Below are positions 1-8,318 of a stretch of DNA of 64,000 nucleotides, one piece after another (positions within the stretch are counted from its first letter, which is position 1; every line of letters begins with the position of its first letter). Made by a program: the position numbers and the translations under genes. Origin of the DNA: Phytopseudomonas straminea (GTDB lineage: Bacteria > Pseudomonadota > Gammaproteobacteria > Pseudomonadales > Pseudomonadaceae); assembly GCF_900112645.1 (NCBI RefSeq), contig NZ_FOMO01000002.1, positions 181,593 through 245,592 on the forward strand. Reading direction: 5' to 3'. The notes beneath the pieces were generated by a model, which searched no databases, was not told the origin of the DNA, and saw nothing but the letters and a program-made list of their open reading frames with translations.

Positions 1-906
1 TTCGGCCGCCAGAACATCGTGGTCGGCGATGGCTTCCTGATCAATGGCGACGCCCTGAACCTCGGCAAGGGCGTGGCCGACGGCGAATTCAATCGCGGCG
101 GCGGCTACTATCTTGCCGCCCGCAAGAACTTCCACCAGACCGCCGTGCTGCGCCTGGGCGGTAAGGAAGGCTGGCGCAGTGACCTGATGTGGATCAAATC
201 CGACAACCGCGCCCAGGCGCGCTCGGAAATGTACGTCGGCACGCTGGAGCATGTTGCCGAAGCCGGCACCGTAGGCCTGACCTATATCGACGTCAAAGAC
301 GTGGACGATAAATACGCCAACGCTACGCAACTGAACCGCGACGGCATGAAGACCTACAGCCTGCGTGCCCAGGGCAATGCCGGCGTGAAGGATTTGTTCC
401 TGTCCGGCGAATACGCCTGGCAGGACAAACGCAAGGTGGATAACGAAGACGCCTGGTATCTGGAAGCCGGCTGGACCTTCTCCGATGTCGCCTGGTCACC
501 GAAGGTCAACTATCGCTACAGCCGATTCTCGGAAGGCTACGACACCCTGTTCTACGGCCTCAACCGCGGCTTCGGCACCTGGTTCCAGGGCGAGGTGGCC
601 GGCAACTACGCAGGCCCCTTCAACAGCAATACCCGCATTCACCACTTAGGCGCCAGCGTCACGCCGCTGGAGAACCTGACCGTAGGCGCACTGTGGTTCA
701 ACTACGACACCATCAAGAACGACCTCGGCAACCTCTCCGGCCGTGAGCTCGATGTGTATGCCCAGTGGGGCCTTACGGAAAATCTGGCGGTCATTCCCTT
801 GGTCGGCCTCTACCAGCCGAAGAAAAGCGCTGATAACGGCGGCACCCAGTTGGGTAGTAATGACCGTAACGTCTACACCCAGCTGATGTTCGCCCTCTCC
901 TTCTGA
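1..906 (+). CDS. Alginate-export-type outer-membrane beta-barrel protein (3' part)
   Basis: The reading frame is open from base 1, so the gene begins before the window; an in-frame GTG at 19 is internal to the barrel rather than a real start. The 301 visible residues alternate polar and aromatic residues like transmembrane beta-strands. They contain the LNRGFGTWFQGEVAGNY and NTRIHHLGASV stretches typical of the alginate-export (AlgE-like) barrel family, and end in phenylalanine (FALSF), the usual outer-membrane insertion signal. Family members export or take up polysaccharides or small molecules across the outer membrane. No alginate biosynthesis gene is visible, so the substrate is unknown. 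Family call is good, function is open. Confidence 0.75.
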   Translation, partial: FGRQNIVVGDGFLINGDALNLGKGVADGEFNRGGGYYLAARKNFHQTAVLRLGGKEGWRSDLMWIKSDNRAQARSEMYVGTLEHVAEAGTVGLTYIDVKDVDDKYANATQLNRDGMKTYSLRAQGNAGVKDLFLSGEYAWQDKRKVDNEDAWYLEAGWTFSDVAWSPKVNYRYSRFSEGYDTLFYGLNRGFGTWFQGEVAGNYAGPFNSNTRIHHLGASVTPLENLTVGALWFNYDTIKNDLGNLSGRELDVYAQWGLTENLAVIPLVGLYQPKKSADNGGTQLGSNDRNVYTQLMFALSF

Positions 907-926
907 TCCGAATGCCAGGCGTTATA

Positions 927-957
927 AGGGGGCAGCCACCCTGAATGGCTGGCCCTT
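927..957 (+). terminator. Rho-independent terminator after the outer-membrane channel gene
   Basis: A hairpin with AGCCA pairing to TGGCT, extended by GGGG/GCCC pairs, is followed by a short T run (CCCTTTTCGTTTT). It lies about 20 bases after the stop codon of the channel gene. Confidence 0.7.
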
Positions 958-1006
958 TTCGTTTTGGGAACGTGTAGCGATCCTGGGCAATAGCTCGCCC
1001 AGTGCA

Positions 1007-2017
1007 TCAACCAGCAGCAACACCAAGTTCGAAACACCCTAATAGTGCACTCAGCTCTGTCTGGTCATCGGCTGCCTGCATCGCCCACACCAGTCCCAGC
1101 TCAGGGCATATCTGCTTTACCTCGAAGCCTTCGGGAACGCGGCCCCTGGCGATGCAGCGGTAATCGGCCGTATCGAAGCAGACCACCTGATTCTGCCGAT
1201 AGCGCGTTTCGCCTTCGTGCTCGAAGCTCGATACGCCGATCACCCACAGCACGCGACCATCGCGCGAAACCTCAAGCTGCCAGAATGGCAGGCCCAGATC
1301 CTGTTCGACGCAAACCTCATAGGGTGACACCGACACGGCCAGCAGGGTTGTCGGCGCCGCCCAGCTCACCCCATTGCCGTCGGCTTGGCGACCGGCGCCC
1401 AGCGACAGCCACAAGCGCCCCGACTCGTCGGCGGCCGTGACGCAGTGCGCGGGCAGGCTGGCCAGGCGTTTGGGCGTTTTTACCAGGCCCTTGGTGAGCT
1501 GCCAGACACTGCCGTCGACACAGGCCAGCAGCGCGTCGCCGGCAATGCCATGCAAGCGCCCTGCTGCCGGCAACGCACGACGTTTGACCGCACCGCTCGC
1601 CAGATCGATGGCAGAAACGGAGCTGGCCGCCGCGTTCATGGCCAGCATGAAGCCATCCTGGCAGAGCAGCTGGTCACTGTATTTGGGAATACGCGAGGTC
1701 CACTTGGCCAACGGCTGCAGGCTATCCGCAGCCAGACGAAACAGCTTCTGATCGGTAGCGGCCAGCCAGTTGCCCTCGGCCTCCCGGGTCAATGCGCGAG
1801 CGGCATTGCCCAGGCGCACACTGGCCCGTTCGTGCCCGTCCTGCAGATCGAGGCTGCGCAGGCGCAGTGCGCCAAAGGCAACGCCCCAGCCATCGGCAAC
1901 CAATAGTTGCCCGCCCACTGGATCGGCCCACAGGCGCTGGGCCTGTAAACCGGGGATGCGGGTCGACCAGCGCATCGGCAGTGCGACGGTTGAAGATAGG
2001 TCGGTTACGTCAGGCAA
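1007..2017 (-). CDS. Uncharacterised beta-propeller-like protein
   Basis: 336 residues with no family I can name. The sequence is built of repeated short strands with spaced LWL, VWQL and LRLRSLDLQDG-type segments (for example VADGWGVAFGALRLRSLDL and DGSVWQLTKGLVK), which resembles a WD40/quinoprotein-like propeller. There is no signal peptide. The start is a TTG at 2015-2017 preceded by AGGAG at good spacing. It lies 58 bases downstream of the DUF2625 gene on the same strand, so the two may be co-transcribed. No catalytic motif is visible; a protein-binding or scaffold role would be a guess. Confidence 0.6.
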   Translation of the reverse strand: MPDVTDLSSTVALPMRWSTRIPGLQAQRLWADPVGGQLLVADGWGVAFGALRLRSLDLQDGHERASVRLGNAARALTREAEGNWLAATDQKLFRLAADSLQPLAKWTSRIPKYSDQLLCQDGFMLAMNAAASSVSAIDLASGAVKRRALPAAGRLHGIAGDALLACVDGSVWQLTKGLVKTPKRLASLPAHCVTAADESGRLWLSLGAGRQADGNGVSWAAPTTLLAVSVSPYEVCVEQDLGLPFWQLEVSRDGRVLWVIGVSSFEHEGETRYRQNQVVCFDTADYRCIARGRVPEGFEVKQICPELGLVWAMQAADDQTELSALLGCFELGVAAG

Positions 2018-2075
2018 GGCACACTCCTGCAGCGGGCGGTCATTGCGTTATCGATATGCATAGCGGCGCAGATTC

Positions 2076-2717
2076 TCAGGTCGCACTATCAGCGAGTTCG
2101 CATTTGAGGGCGAACTGCTCTTCGACGCTCACCACCTTACGCGAGCTGCCATCCGGCGAGCCTTCGCGGGTCCAGAGAAACGGGAAGAACGACACGCACT
2201 GGTCGGCATTCATGGTGCGTACGTCGGTTTGCCAGGATGCCCAGCGCAAGCCCTCATAGAACAGCTGGGATTGCTCGCTCAGCGCCCAGCCGAGAAAGTC
2301 GCCGTAGCCGATTTCCAGCGCCTCCCAGGTCAGGCTGTCAGGGGACCAGTAATAGAGCGCGCCGACATCACTGCCCAGCCCGCCGCCATTGAGGGCGAAG
2401 AAACCGCCGGCGGCATCATCGGCTATCAGCAGATAGCCGCGACTGGCATCGGCATTCCAGTCCTTGAGGTTGCGCGACAGCCGCGCGTGCCCGGAGCCGA
2501 GAATGCGCAGCCAGCCGTGATCGATCACGATGCCGCCGGTTTCGTAGGCCACCGTGCCCAGCAACGAACGCGTGGTGACCTGCAGATGCAGGAGCACATC
2601 GTCGTTGCCAGATGAAGGCGGCAACAGCTCGCAAGGCCGCTCGGCCTCGCTCAGCATCGCCTGTAATTCCGGGAGACCGGGATCCTGGATGTCGATCAGG
2701 GTTTGCAGCGTCTTCAT
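2076..2717 (-). CDS. DUF2625 family protein
   Basis: 213 residues. The sequence matches the DUF2625 pattern as I know it: an N-terminal LQTLIDIQDPGLPELQAML segment, then GIVIDHGWLRILGSGH, a GGFFALNGGGLG motif, YWSPDSLTWE and a C-terminal FLWTREG. Length is normal for the family. The biochemical function is unknown. The start ATG has only a weak Shine-Dalgarno (GAGACGAT). The next gene on the same strand (1007-2017) follows after 58 bases, suggesting a two-gene unit. Confidence 0.7.
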   Translation of the reverse strand: MKTLQTLIDIQDPGLPELQAMLSEAERPCELLPPSSGNDDVLLHLQVTTRSLLGTVAYETGGIVIDHGWLRILGSGHARLSRNLKDWNADASRGYLLIADDAAGGFFALNGGGLGSDVGALYYWSPDSLTWEALEIGYGDFLGWALSEQSQLFYEGLRWASWQTDVRTMNADQCVSFFPFLWTREGSPDGSSRKVVSVEEQFALKCELADSAT

Positions 2718-2806
2718 ATCGTCTCGCTAGGATGTCGTGCGCAGGATGGCTGCTTCATGGACTGCACTGCCGACGGGGAGTTCGTAGCACCTGCGCCACC
2801 CTTGGT

Positions 2807-3424
2807 TCAAACCACTTGCTCAGACTCGGCCTCCGCCCTCATTGCCGTAACCACGCAGGGTCTCTGCGCGATGCTGCGACGGAAGCGTTCGGTGGTCGGG
2901 AAAGACGTCAGATCGATGCGCAGGTGCTCGGTCCAACCCAGTACCGTGAACAGATAGGCGTCGGCAATGGTGAAATGATCGCCATAGACGTAGCCGCTCT
3001 CGGCCAGCACCTGCTCCATGTACCCAAGGCGACGAGTCAGGCGCTGGCGCAGCAGCACTTTCGCGTCTTCGGCGATGGCGTCATTGAACAAGGGGCTCAT
3101 CCCCGCATGCAGTTCGCTGCCGATGAAACTCAACTGAGCCTGCAGTTGGGTGCGTTGCAGCGTGCCGTTCGCGGGGGCCAGCCCGGCCTCGGGGCGCAGG
3201 TCGGCGAGGTACTGTAGAATCGCCGCGCCCTCGGTCAGCACCGTGCCGTCCGCCAATTCCAGCGCCGCGACGTAGCCCTTCGGGTTGATCTGATAGAAGT
3301 CGCGCCCATCGGCGGTGCGCTTGGTCTGGTTGTTGACCCTGATCAGCGAGAACGGCAGCCCCAGCTCGCGCAGCACGATATGGGGCGCCAGCGAGCAGGC
3401 ATGGGGAGCGAAGTAGAGCTTCAT
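2807..3424 (-). CDS. Glutathione S-transferase
   Basis: 205 residues starting at MKLYFAPHACSLAPHIVLRE, the usual GST N-terminal thioredoxin fold with a Cys/Ser active-site region at residues 10-11. It is followed by NPKGYVAALEL with the cis-proline region and TEGAAILQYLADL, where the E and G contact glutathione. The C-terminal helical domain has the N-capping motif FTIADAYLFTVLGW. The frame continues upstream, but the ATG at 3424 fits the family N terminus exactly. It is divergent from the HxlR-type regulator at 3533, which is the likely controller. Cytosolic conjugation or reduction of electrophiles is expected; the substrate is unknown. Confidence 0.85.
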   Translation of the reverse strand: MKLYFAPHACSLAPHIVLRELGLPFSLIRVNNQTKRTADGRDFYQINPKGYVAALELADGTVLTEGAAILQYLADLRPEAGLAPANGTLQRTQLQAQLSFIGSELHAGMSPLFNDAIAEDAKVLLRQRLTRRLGYMEQVLAESGYVYGDHFTIADAYLFTVLGWTEHLRIDLTSFPTTERFRRSIAQRPCVVTAMRAEAESEQVV

Positions 3425-3532
3425 GGAGAGCGTCCTGGTAGAGAAGGAAGGCCAGTATTCTTTAATTCGCCCCAGCGCGTAAGAGCGCACTTTTTGGTGA
3501 GTGGGGCACAAATTGGTTACCTGGAAAGCGCC

Positions 3533-3904
3533 GTGAAGAAGAACGTTTCGGGCTGTTCGATTGAAGAAGCCATGCGCCTGATCGGCGGGCGATGGCGGCT
3601 GCTGCTGGTGTCGTATCTGCTCGACGGCAGCAAACGCTTCAACCAGCTGCGCCGCGATATGCCGCAGATTTCGCAACGGGTACTGACCCTGGAATTGCGC
3701 GCACTGGAACAGGCCGGCCTGATCCGGCGAACCGTCTACCCGGAGATACCTCCTCGGGTGGAGTACTGCCTCAGCGCCGAAGGCGAGCGGCTGCGACCGG
3801 TGGTCGAGGTGGTGAAGACCTTTGGCTTGTGGCTGAAAGCCAGGCCAGCGCCTCCAGCCCAGATGGCGGAGGATGGTGAGAACGCGCTGTCGGTCAGTCC
3901 TTGA
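3533..3904 (+). CDS. HxlR/MarR-like winged-helix regulator
   Basis: 123 residues with the HxlR signature: an N-terminal cysteine (GCSIEEAMRLIGGRW, Cys7), then the helix-turn-helix FNQLRRDMPQISQRVLTLELRALEQAGLI and the wing RTVYPEIPPRVEYCLS. The start is taken as the GTG at 3533, with GGAAAG seven bases upstream; the frame is open further upstream but without family-like sequence. The N-terminal cysteine is typical of redox- or aldehyde-sensing members. It is divergent from the GST gene; the 108-base gap holds a GCGC-N6-GCGC inverted repeat (3475-3488) that could be an operator. Confidence 0.8.
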   Translation: MKKNVSGCSIEEAMRLIGGRWRLLLVSYLLDGSKRFNQLRRDMPQISQRVLTLELRALEQAGLIRRTVYPEIPPRVEYCLSAEGERLRPVVEVVKTFGLWLKARPAPPAQMAEDGENALSVSP

Positions 3905-3929
3905 GATTGAAAGCGCGTTAGTTGGCTAG

Positions 3930-3957
3930 CGCAATGCTCACGCTCGCGAGCATTGCG
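3930..3957. terminator. Bidirectional hairpin between convergent genes
   Basis: A perfect 10-bp stem (CGCAATGCTC/GAGCATTGCG) with an 8-base loop lies between the ends of the HxlR gene and the SDR gene. There is no T run on either side, so it may act as a transcript-end hairpin more than a classical terminator. Confidence 0.5.
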
Positions 3958-3964
3958 ACATCCT

Positions 3965-4762
3965 TCAGTTCTGCACGCTCTGCACCGACCCACCGTCGAC
4001 GCGCAGGTTGCTGCCGTTGATGAACGACGCGCGCTCCGATACCAGCAGCGCGATGGCCGCTGCCACTTCTTCGGGCTGGCCACGACGCTGCTGAACGATT
4101 CCGGGGCGTTCTTCCTTCAGGAAGCTCTGCACCGCTTCCTCGAAGCTCACGCCCAGTTCTTCGGCCCGTTTTTTCATCATGCCGTCGGTCATGCCGGTTT
4201 CGATGAACGCGGGCGATACCGTGTTGCACAGCACGCCGTGGGCCGCTTCCTTGTAAGACAGGTTCTTGATGAAGGCGGCCAGCGCAGCCTTGGCCACGTT
4301 GTACACGGCCTCTTCCCAGTACGGCTGCACGGCGTTTTCCGAGGTGATGCACACCAGCCGGCCCCAGCCGCGCTTGCGCATGGCCGGCAAGGTTGCCCGG
4401 GAGATGCGCACAGCGGTGAAGAAGTCGGTGTCCCAGGCTTCCTGGTAGTCGGCGTCCGAGAGTTCCAGGGGGTCGCCCTTGGCGCCGGTCACGCCGGCGG
4501 TATGCACGACGATATCGATCTGGCCGAAGTGCGCCTCGCCCTGGCGGACCAGGTCATCGACCTCGGCTTGCCGGGTCATGTCCGCGGCGATCAGCAGGGG
4601 CTCACCAGGCAGGTCTGCGGCAGCCTTCTGCAACGCATCCTGCTCGCGGTCGGTCAGCACCAGCTGCACGCCCTCCTCTGCCAGCAAGCGCGCGGTCGCC
4701 AGACCGATCCCGCCCGCCGCACCACTGATCAGTGCCACACGATTTTTCAAGCCCAAGTCCAT
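3965..4762 (-). CDS. SDR family NAD(P)-dependent oxidoreductase
   Basis: 265 residues. The classical SDR signatures are in order: the cofactor loop GAAGGIGLATA near residue 15, the HTAGVTG segment replacing NNAG, catalytic Ser in ITSENA, and YNVAK with the Tyr/Lys pair. The C terminus ends with the usual NGSNLRVDGGSV. The ATG at 4760-4762 follows AGGAG and overlaps the stop of the upstream hydrolase by one base (TGATG), so the two are translationally coupled. A TTG one codon earlier is possible. It would reduce or oxidise an alcohol or ketone; the substrate is not evident. Confidence 0.85.
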   Translation of the reverse strand: MDLGLKNRVALISGAAGGIGLATARLLAEEGVQLVLTDREQDALQKAAADLPGEPLLIAADMTRQAEVDDLVRQGEAHFGQIDIVVHTAGVTGAKGDPLELSDADYQEAWDTDFFTAVRISRATLPAMRKRGWGRLVCITSENAVQPYWEEAVYNVAKAALAAFIKNLSYKEAAHGVLCNTVSPAFIETGMTDGMMKKRAEELGVSFEEAVQSFLKEERPGIVQQRRGQPEEVAAAIALLVSERASFINGSNLRVDGGSVQSVQN

Positions 4763-5538
4763 CAACCTTCTCCTTCAGTGATACGAGTCGCGATCAAATG
4801 AGCGAATGCGAGCATCTGCTCGGCCAGTGCGCGGGGTGTCTGCAGCGGCATCAAGTGCCCCGCGCCGGGTAGCGTCAGTACGGCGCTGTGGGGAAAGTGC
4901 GCCAGGGTGGTACGCCCCTGCTCTTCGGCATCCGGCACCTGGCGGTCGTCGGCGCCGCAGATCAGTAGCGCCGGGTAAGGCAGGCTGCCGATGCGGCCTT
5001 GCCAATCCTCGCGGCTGCCGTGGTCGACCCAGGCGCGCCACGCTTCGAGGTTCACGCTCTGGGCGTCGGCAATGGCGACCTCACGCAGGTCATCCGGCAA
5101 ACGGTGGAAACTGGATTCATCGACGAAGGCTTCGGCCTGCTCTCGCGAAGCATCAAAGGCGCGCTGGCGGTCGCGGTCGGCCTCGCGCATCGGCTGCGGG
5201 CCGGGCGGCGACGGTGCCACCAGCACCAGGCCATGGAGATAAGACGGCTGCCGCGATGCCAGGACCGTCGCGACCTTACCGGTCATCGAATGGCCGACCA
5301 AGATGCAGCGCTCGAGCCCAAGCTCGCGAATGCTCTGGTCGACCTGATCGGCCATCTCGCTGACCGTATAACCGGTTACCGCATTGGCATCACCGAAGCC
5401 CGGCGTATCGAGCGCTACACAGCGATGTTGGCGATCCAGATAGGGAATGGTCGGCCCCCAGGTCCGGTGCGAGCCGCCGAGAAAATGCATCAGTACGAAG
5501 GTGATCGGGCCTTGGCCCTGCTGGCTATGTGGGAGCAT
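4762..5538 (-). CDS. Alpha/beta hydrolase
   Basis: 258 residues with an alpha/beta-hydrolase fold. An oxyanion-region segment MHFLGGSHRTW precedes the nucleophile elbow GHSMTG (Ser near residue 84). The acid lies in the LLICGADDRQVPD strand and the histidine in GAGHLMPLQTP. There is no signal peptide, so it is cytosolic. It is coupled to the following SDR gene by a stop/start overlap, suggesting a two-step route in which an ester, lactone or C-C hydrolysis product is handled by the dehydrogenase. The ribosome site is weak. Substrate unknown. Confidence 0.8.
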   Translation of the reverse strand: MLPHSQQGQGPITFVLMHFLGGSHRTWGPTIPYLDRQHRCVALDTPGFGDANAVTGYTVSEMADQVDQSIRELGLERCILVGHSMTGKVATVLASRQPSYLHGLVLVAPSPPGPQPMREADRDRQRAFDASREQAEAFVDESSFHRLPDDLREVAIADAQSVNLEAWRAWVDHGSREDWQGRIGSLPYPALLICGADDRQVPDAEEQGRTTLAHFPHSAVLTLPGAGHLMPLQTPRALAEQMLAFAHLIATRITEGEG

Positions 5539-5777
5539 CGCGTGCCTGCCTCATGGGTGTTCAAAGTGGAAAGCGAGGCGGCGTTGGGAGTTCAGATAAT
5601 CGCTGGGGGGCTCGGGCGGATAAGGCCTGGCTGTCAGGCCGCCAGATAGATCGAATGGCGTCGATCCTCCTGTTTGGCCAGGCCTTGACGGCGCCGAAGG
5701 GCCATCTGGCACCATGTGCCCCGATTAACGCCTGGGCCATGAAAAGCCCCACATTTTCCGACACAAGGATCATCCGC

Positions 5778-6794
5778 ATGAAAGCCTTCCAAATCGGTAA
5801 CCAGCAAGGTCTGGACAGCCTGACCGCCGTCACTCGCCCTGACCCCGTCGCTGGCCCTGGCCAAGTGCTGGTCGCGCCACGCCTGGTCGGCTTGATCAGC
5901 CGTGATGTGCAGCTGCTGCGCGGTGTTTACGGCGCCCGCCAGGCGCCCGAGCGTATCCCGACCTCCGAAGGTGTCGGCAAGGTCATCGCTGTCGGTGCAG
6001 GTGTCGAGAACGTAAAGCCGGGTGATCGCGTGGTCTGCGGACACTTCCCGAGCTGGCTGGACGGTGACTTCCGCCCCGAGGTGTTCGCCCATGACATCGG
6101 CATCTCCCATGACGGCTGGCTGGCCGAACGGGTCGTGCTGCCCGCCGCGGCGGTCATACAGGTGCCGGCTTCCCTCGCCGACAGGGATGTTGCCGGCCTT
6201 GCCTCAGCCGGCCTCACCGCCTGGAATGCGCTGGTCGAAGTCAGCAAGGTCAAGCCGGGCGAACTGGTGCTTTGTCTGGGCACCGGCGGCGTGTCGCTGG
6301 CAGCACTGAAGCTCGCCAAACTGCGCGGCGCGCGGGTGGCCATCACCTCGTCCAGCGACGAGAAACTGCAAATCGTCCGCGAGCTGGGCGCCGATATCGC
6401 CATCAACTACCGCCAGCATGCGGACTGGGCCGCCCAACTCATGGCCCTCACCGATAATGTCGGCGCCGACGTGATCATCGAAACCGGCGGCCAGGACACC
6501 CTCGGCCAATCCATCGCGGCGGCCGCCGCCAACGCACGTATCGTCGTGATTGGCGTAACTCCCGGCCAGCAATCGCCGATTCCGAACTACCTCTCGCTGA
6601 TCCTCAAAAACGTGACCATCCGCGGTATCGCCAACGGCAGCCGCAAGATGTTCACGGAGCTGCTACGCGCCACCGAAGCCAACCGCATCGAAACGGTGAT
6701 CAGCAAAACCTTCAAGTTCGAAGACACCCCGGCCGCCTATGCCTACTTCGCGGCGCAGAAGCAGGTGGGCAAGGTGCTGATCGAGTTCAACTGA
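5778..6794 (+). CDS. Zinc-type/quinone-reductase-like medium-chain alcohol dehydrogenase
   Basis: 338 residues, starting at an ATG with AAGGA upstream. It follows the medium-chain dehydrogenase plan: a GroES-like N domain (TSEGVGKVIAVGAGVENVKPGDRVV) and a Rossmann domain with LGTGGVSLAALKLAKLRGARV binding NAD(P). The catalytic zinc ligands of classical ADHs are not conserved in the N domain (there is no GHE motif; the segment reads TSEG), so it belongs with the zinc-independent, quinone-reductase/crotonyl-reductase-like branch. It is convergent with the LysR gene after a 20-base gap. Substrate unknown. Confidence 0.8.
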   Translation: MKAFQIGNQQGLDSLTAVTRPDPVAGPGQVLVAPRLVGLISRDVQLLRGVYGARQAPERIPTSEGVGKVIAVGAGVENVKPGDRVVCGHFPSWLDGDFRPEVFAHDIGISHDGWLAERVVLPAAAVIQVPASLADRDVAGLASAGLTAWNALVEVSKVKPGELVLCLGTGGVSLAALKLAKLRGARVAITSSSDEKLQIVRELGADIAINYRQHADWAAQLMALTDNVGADVIIETGGQDTLGQSIAAAAANARIVVIGVTPGQQSPIPNYLSLILKNVTIRGIANGSRKMFTELLRATEANRIETVISKTFKFEDTPAAYAYFAAQKQVGKVLIEFN

Positions 6795-6814
6795 TCTGGA
6801 TTGGGCGAGGCCAG

Positions 6815-7759
6815 CTACGCAAGCGAGCCTGGCAGGGAACGCTCTCGGTACTCGCCCGCCAACTCCCGCAACGTCTCGCAGCACCACTGCGCCGCCAGCG
6901 ACAACGGCAGCGCGGCGTTGCTGCAGATGCCCACCGAGCCGCCGGGCTCGCGAATACCCAGGGCCAGCTCGGCCAGGTCGCCGTTCGCCAGGTCGAGGCG
7001 CACGGCGTCGAGCGGCGCGACCCACACCGCATCGCTCTGCTGCACGTAGCGGCGGCTGAGCGCCGGCGACAGGGTTTCCAGGCGCTGGCGCGGCAGGGCC
7101 ACGCCACATTGCACGAACAGGCTGTCGGCGTAGCGGCGGATGGTGGTGCCGGCCAACGGCAGCACCACTGGGTAGTTGCCCAACTGGCTGAGGCCGGCAT
7201 CGCCCAGAGCCAGCAGCGGATGCTCAGTACGCACCACAAGGCTCATCGACTCGCTGTACAGGTGTTCGAAGGTCAGCCCCTGGATCTCCGGGCTGTCGGT
7301 CATGCGCCCCACCACCAGATCCAGCTCGCCGACGCGCAGTTGCGCCAGCAGATAGGCGCTCGGGCCGGTAGCGACGCTGACCACGAGTGCCGCGTGGCGC
7401 ATGTGCAGGCGCCGCACCACCTCGGGAATCAGCAGGCTCTCTACCGTCGACAGCACACCGACGCGCACCTGCCCCGCGTCATGCTCGCCGCTACGCAAGC
7501 TGTTCACGCCGTCGCGCAGCGCCTGCACGCAGGGACCGGCGTAACGCATGAAGGCCAGCCCAGCCGAGGTCAGGCTAACGCCCGCCTTGCCGCGTTCGAA
7601 CAATGAGGCCTCGAGGATTTCCTCCAACTCCCGAATGGTTTTCGAGATGGCCGGCTGGCTGACCGCCAGGGCGTCGGCCGCCTTGGCGAAGCTGCGCTGC
7701 CGGGCAATTTCCAGAAAGCAGGTCAGGTGACGGAATTTGATGCGGTTGTCGAGGTTCAT
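6815..7759 (-). CDS. pcaQ: LysR-type regulator, PcaQ-like
   Basis: 314 residues. The N-terminal helix-turn-helix (IKFRHLTCFLEIARQRSFAK, then ALAVSQPAISKTIRELE) and the effector domain (GQVRVGVLSTVESLLIPEV, LRVGELDLVVGRMTDSPE) closely follow PcaQ, the activator of protocatechuate catabolism genes. ATG at 7759 is preferred over an upstream GTG (7810) because it places the family N terminus correctly. No pca genes lie in the window, so the target must be elsewhere or the regulator has been redeployed. Family call is firm; the specific PcaQ assignment is moderate. Confidence 0.75.
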   Translation of the reverse strand: MNLDNRIKFRHLTCFLEIARQRSFAKAADALAVSQPAISKTIRELEEILEASLFERGKAGVSLTSAGLAFMRYAGPCVQALRDGVNSLRSGEHDAGQVRVGVLSTVESLLIPEVVRRLHMRHAALVVSVATGPSAYLLAQLRVGELDLVVGRMTDSPEIQGLTFEHLYSESMSLVVRTEHPLLALGDAGLSQLGNYPVVLPLAGTTIRRYADSLFVQCGVALPRQRLETLSPALSRRYVQQSDAVWVAPLDAVRLDLANGDLAELALGIREPGGSVGICSNAALPLSLAAQWCCETLRELAGEYRERSLPGSLA

Positions 7760-7937
7760 GGCCGGCTGCACTGATTGAGGCCCGGCAACATTATCAGAAC
7801 CGGATGGCACCGTTGCCGTTCATGATCTGCAACAGCGTACCTTCCCTCACCGATGCATTCAGCGCACGGCAGATCCCTCATTCGTAATGCTTTGAAAGCA
7901 TCAGCACTCGTGCTGGCCAGTAGTGGCACTTAAACCT

Positions 7938-7966
7938 TTGACATGAAATATCGAACGGCTTGTAGA
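7938..7966 (+). promoter_or_regulatory. Candidate sigma-70 promoter for the glgA operon
   Basis: A perfect TTGACA at 7938-7943 is followed after 17 bases by TGTAGA, a weak -10. Transcription would start in or near the A-rich AAC AAC AAA AAC A run at 7966-7978, which matches the AAN-repeat type of Hfq/Crc binding site. No decisive stationary-phase promoter was recognised. Confidence 0.35.
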
Positions 7967-8029
7967 ACAACAAAAACAGTGAACTTAGTTAGTTGTTCGG
8001 TCGTTCAAAATAAATGCAACTTCCGCTCA

Positions 8030-8081
8030 CTTAGTTGCGCTGCAAGTTGTAAAGGAACTGTCAAGGTTTTGTACAACTAAG
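8030..8081. repeat. Inverted repeat CTTAGTTG/CAACTAAG
   Basis: CTTAGTTG at 8030-8037 and its exact complement CAACTAAG at 8074-8081 are separated by 36 bases. A third copy of the core, CTTAGTTAGTTGT, lies at 7984-7996. This could be a set of operator sites or a long-range stem in the leader. Confidence 0.55.
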
Positions 8082-8318
8082 CCCGTTCTGGCAAAACATG
8101 ACCGCTCGTCGCCTAGCGACCGCATAAACGTCGAAAAGCCCCTCGCAGAGGGCTGGAATGACAGCGTAAAGCCTGCCATTAAACCGTCTATCGCAGGCGA
8201 AAACCCGCAACTTCTCTGGTAGTGGCAGCGAAAACCTGCTGTTACGCATAAGTTCCCCGATACCCCAGCAGGCTTCTGAAAATAGTCGAAACTTCTTATT
8301 CGCGAGCTGGGTCATCAA
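8061..8318 (-). other. Doubtful minus-strand ORF or structured transcript
   Basis: An 85-residue frame runs on the minus strand (starts MMTQLANKKFRLF, ends NGLSCTKP). It lacks a convincing ribosome site and resembles no family I know. Within it, on the minus strand, a hairpin AGCCCTC-TGC-GAGGGGCT is followed by TTTTC (8134-8154), like an intrinsic terminator, which argues for a short non-coding transcript starting near 8320 rather than a protein. Either reading is tentative. Confidence 0.25.

Noticed and set aside
3380..3532. N-terminal extension of the HxlR regulator from an upstream ATG
   Set aside because: The extension runs back through the divergent GST start, is not family-like, and the GTG at 3533 has a proper ribosome site.
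7921..7945. Sigma-54 promoter (TGGCAC...TTGAC)
   Set aside because: The required GG-N10-GC spacing is not met; the -12 GC is missing.
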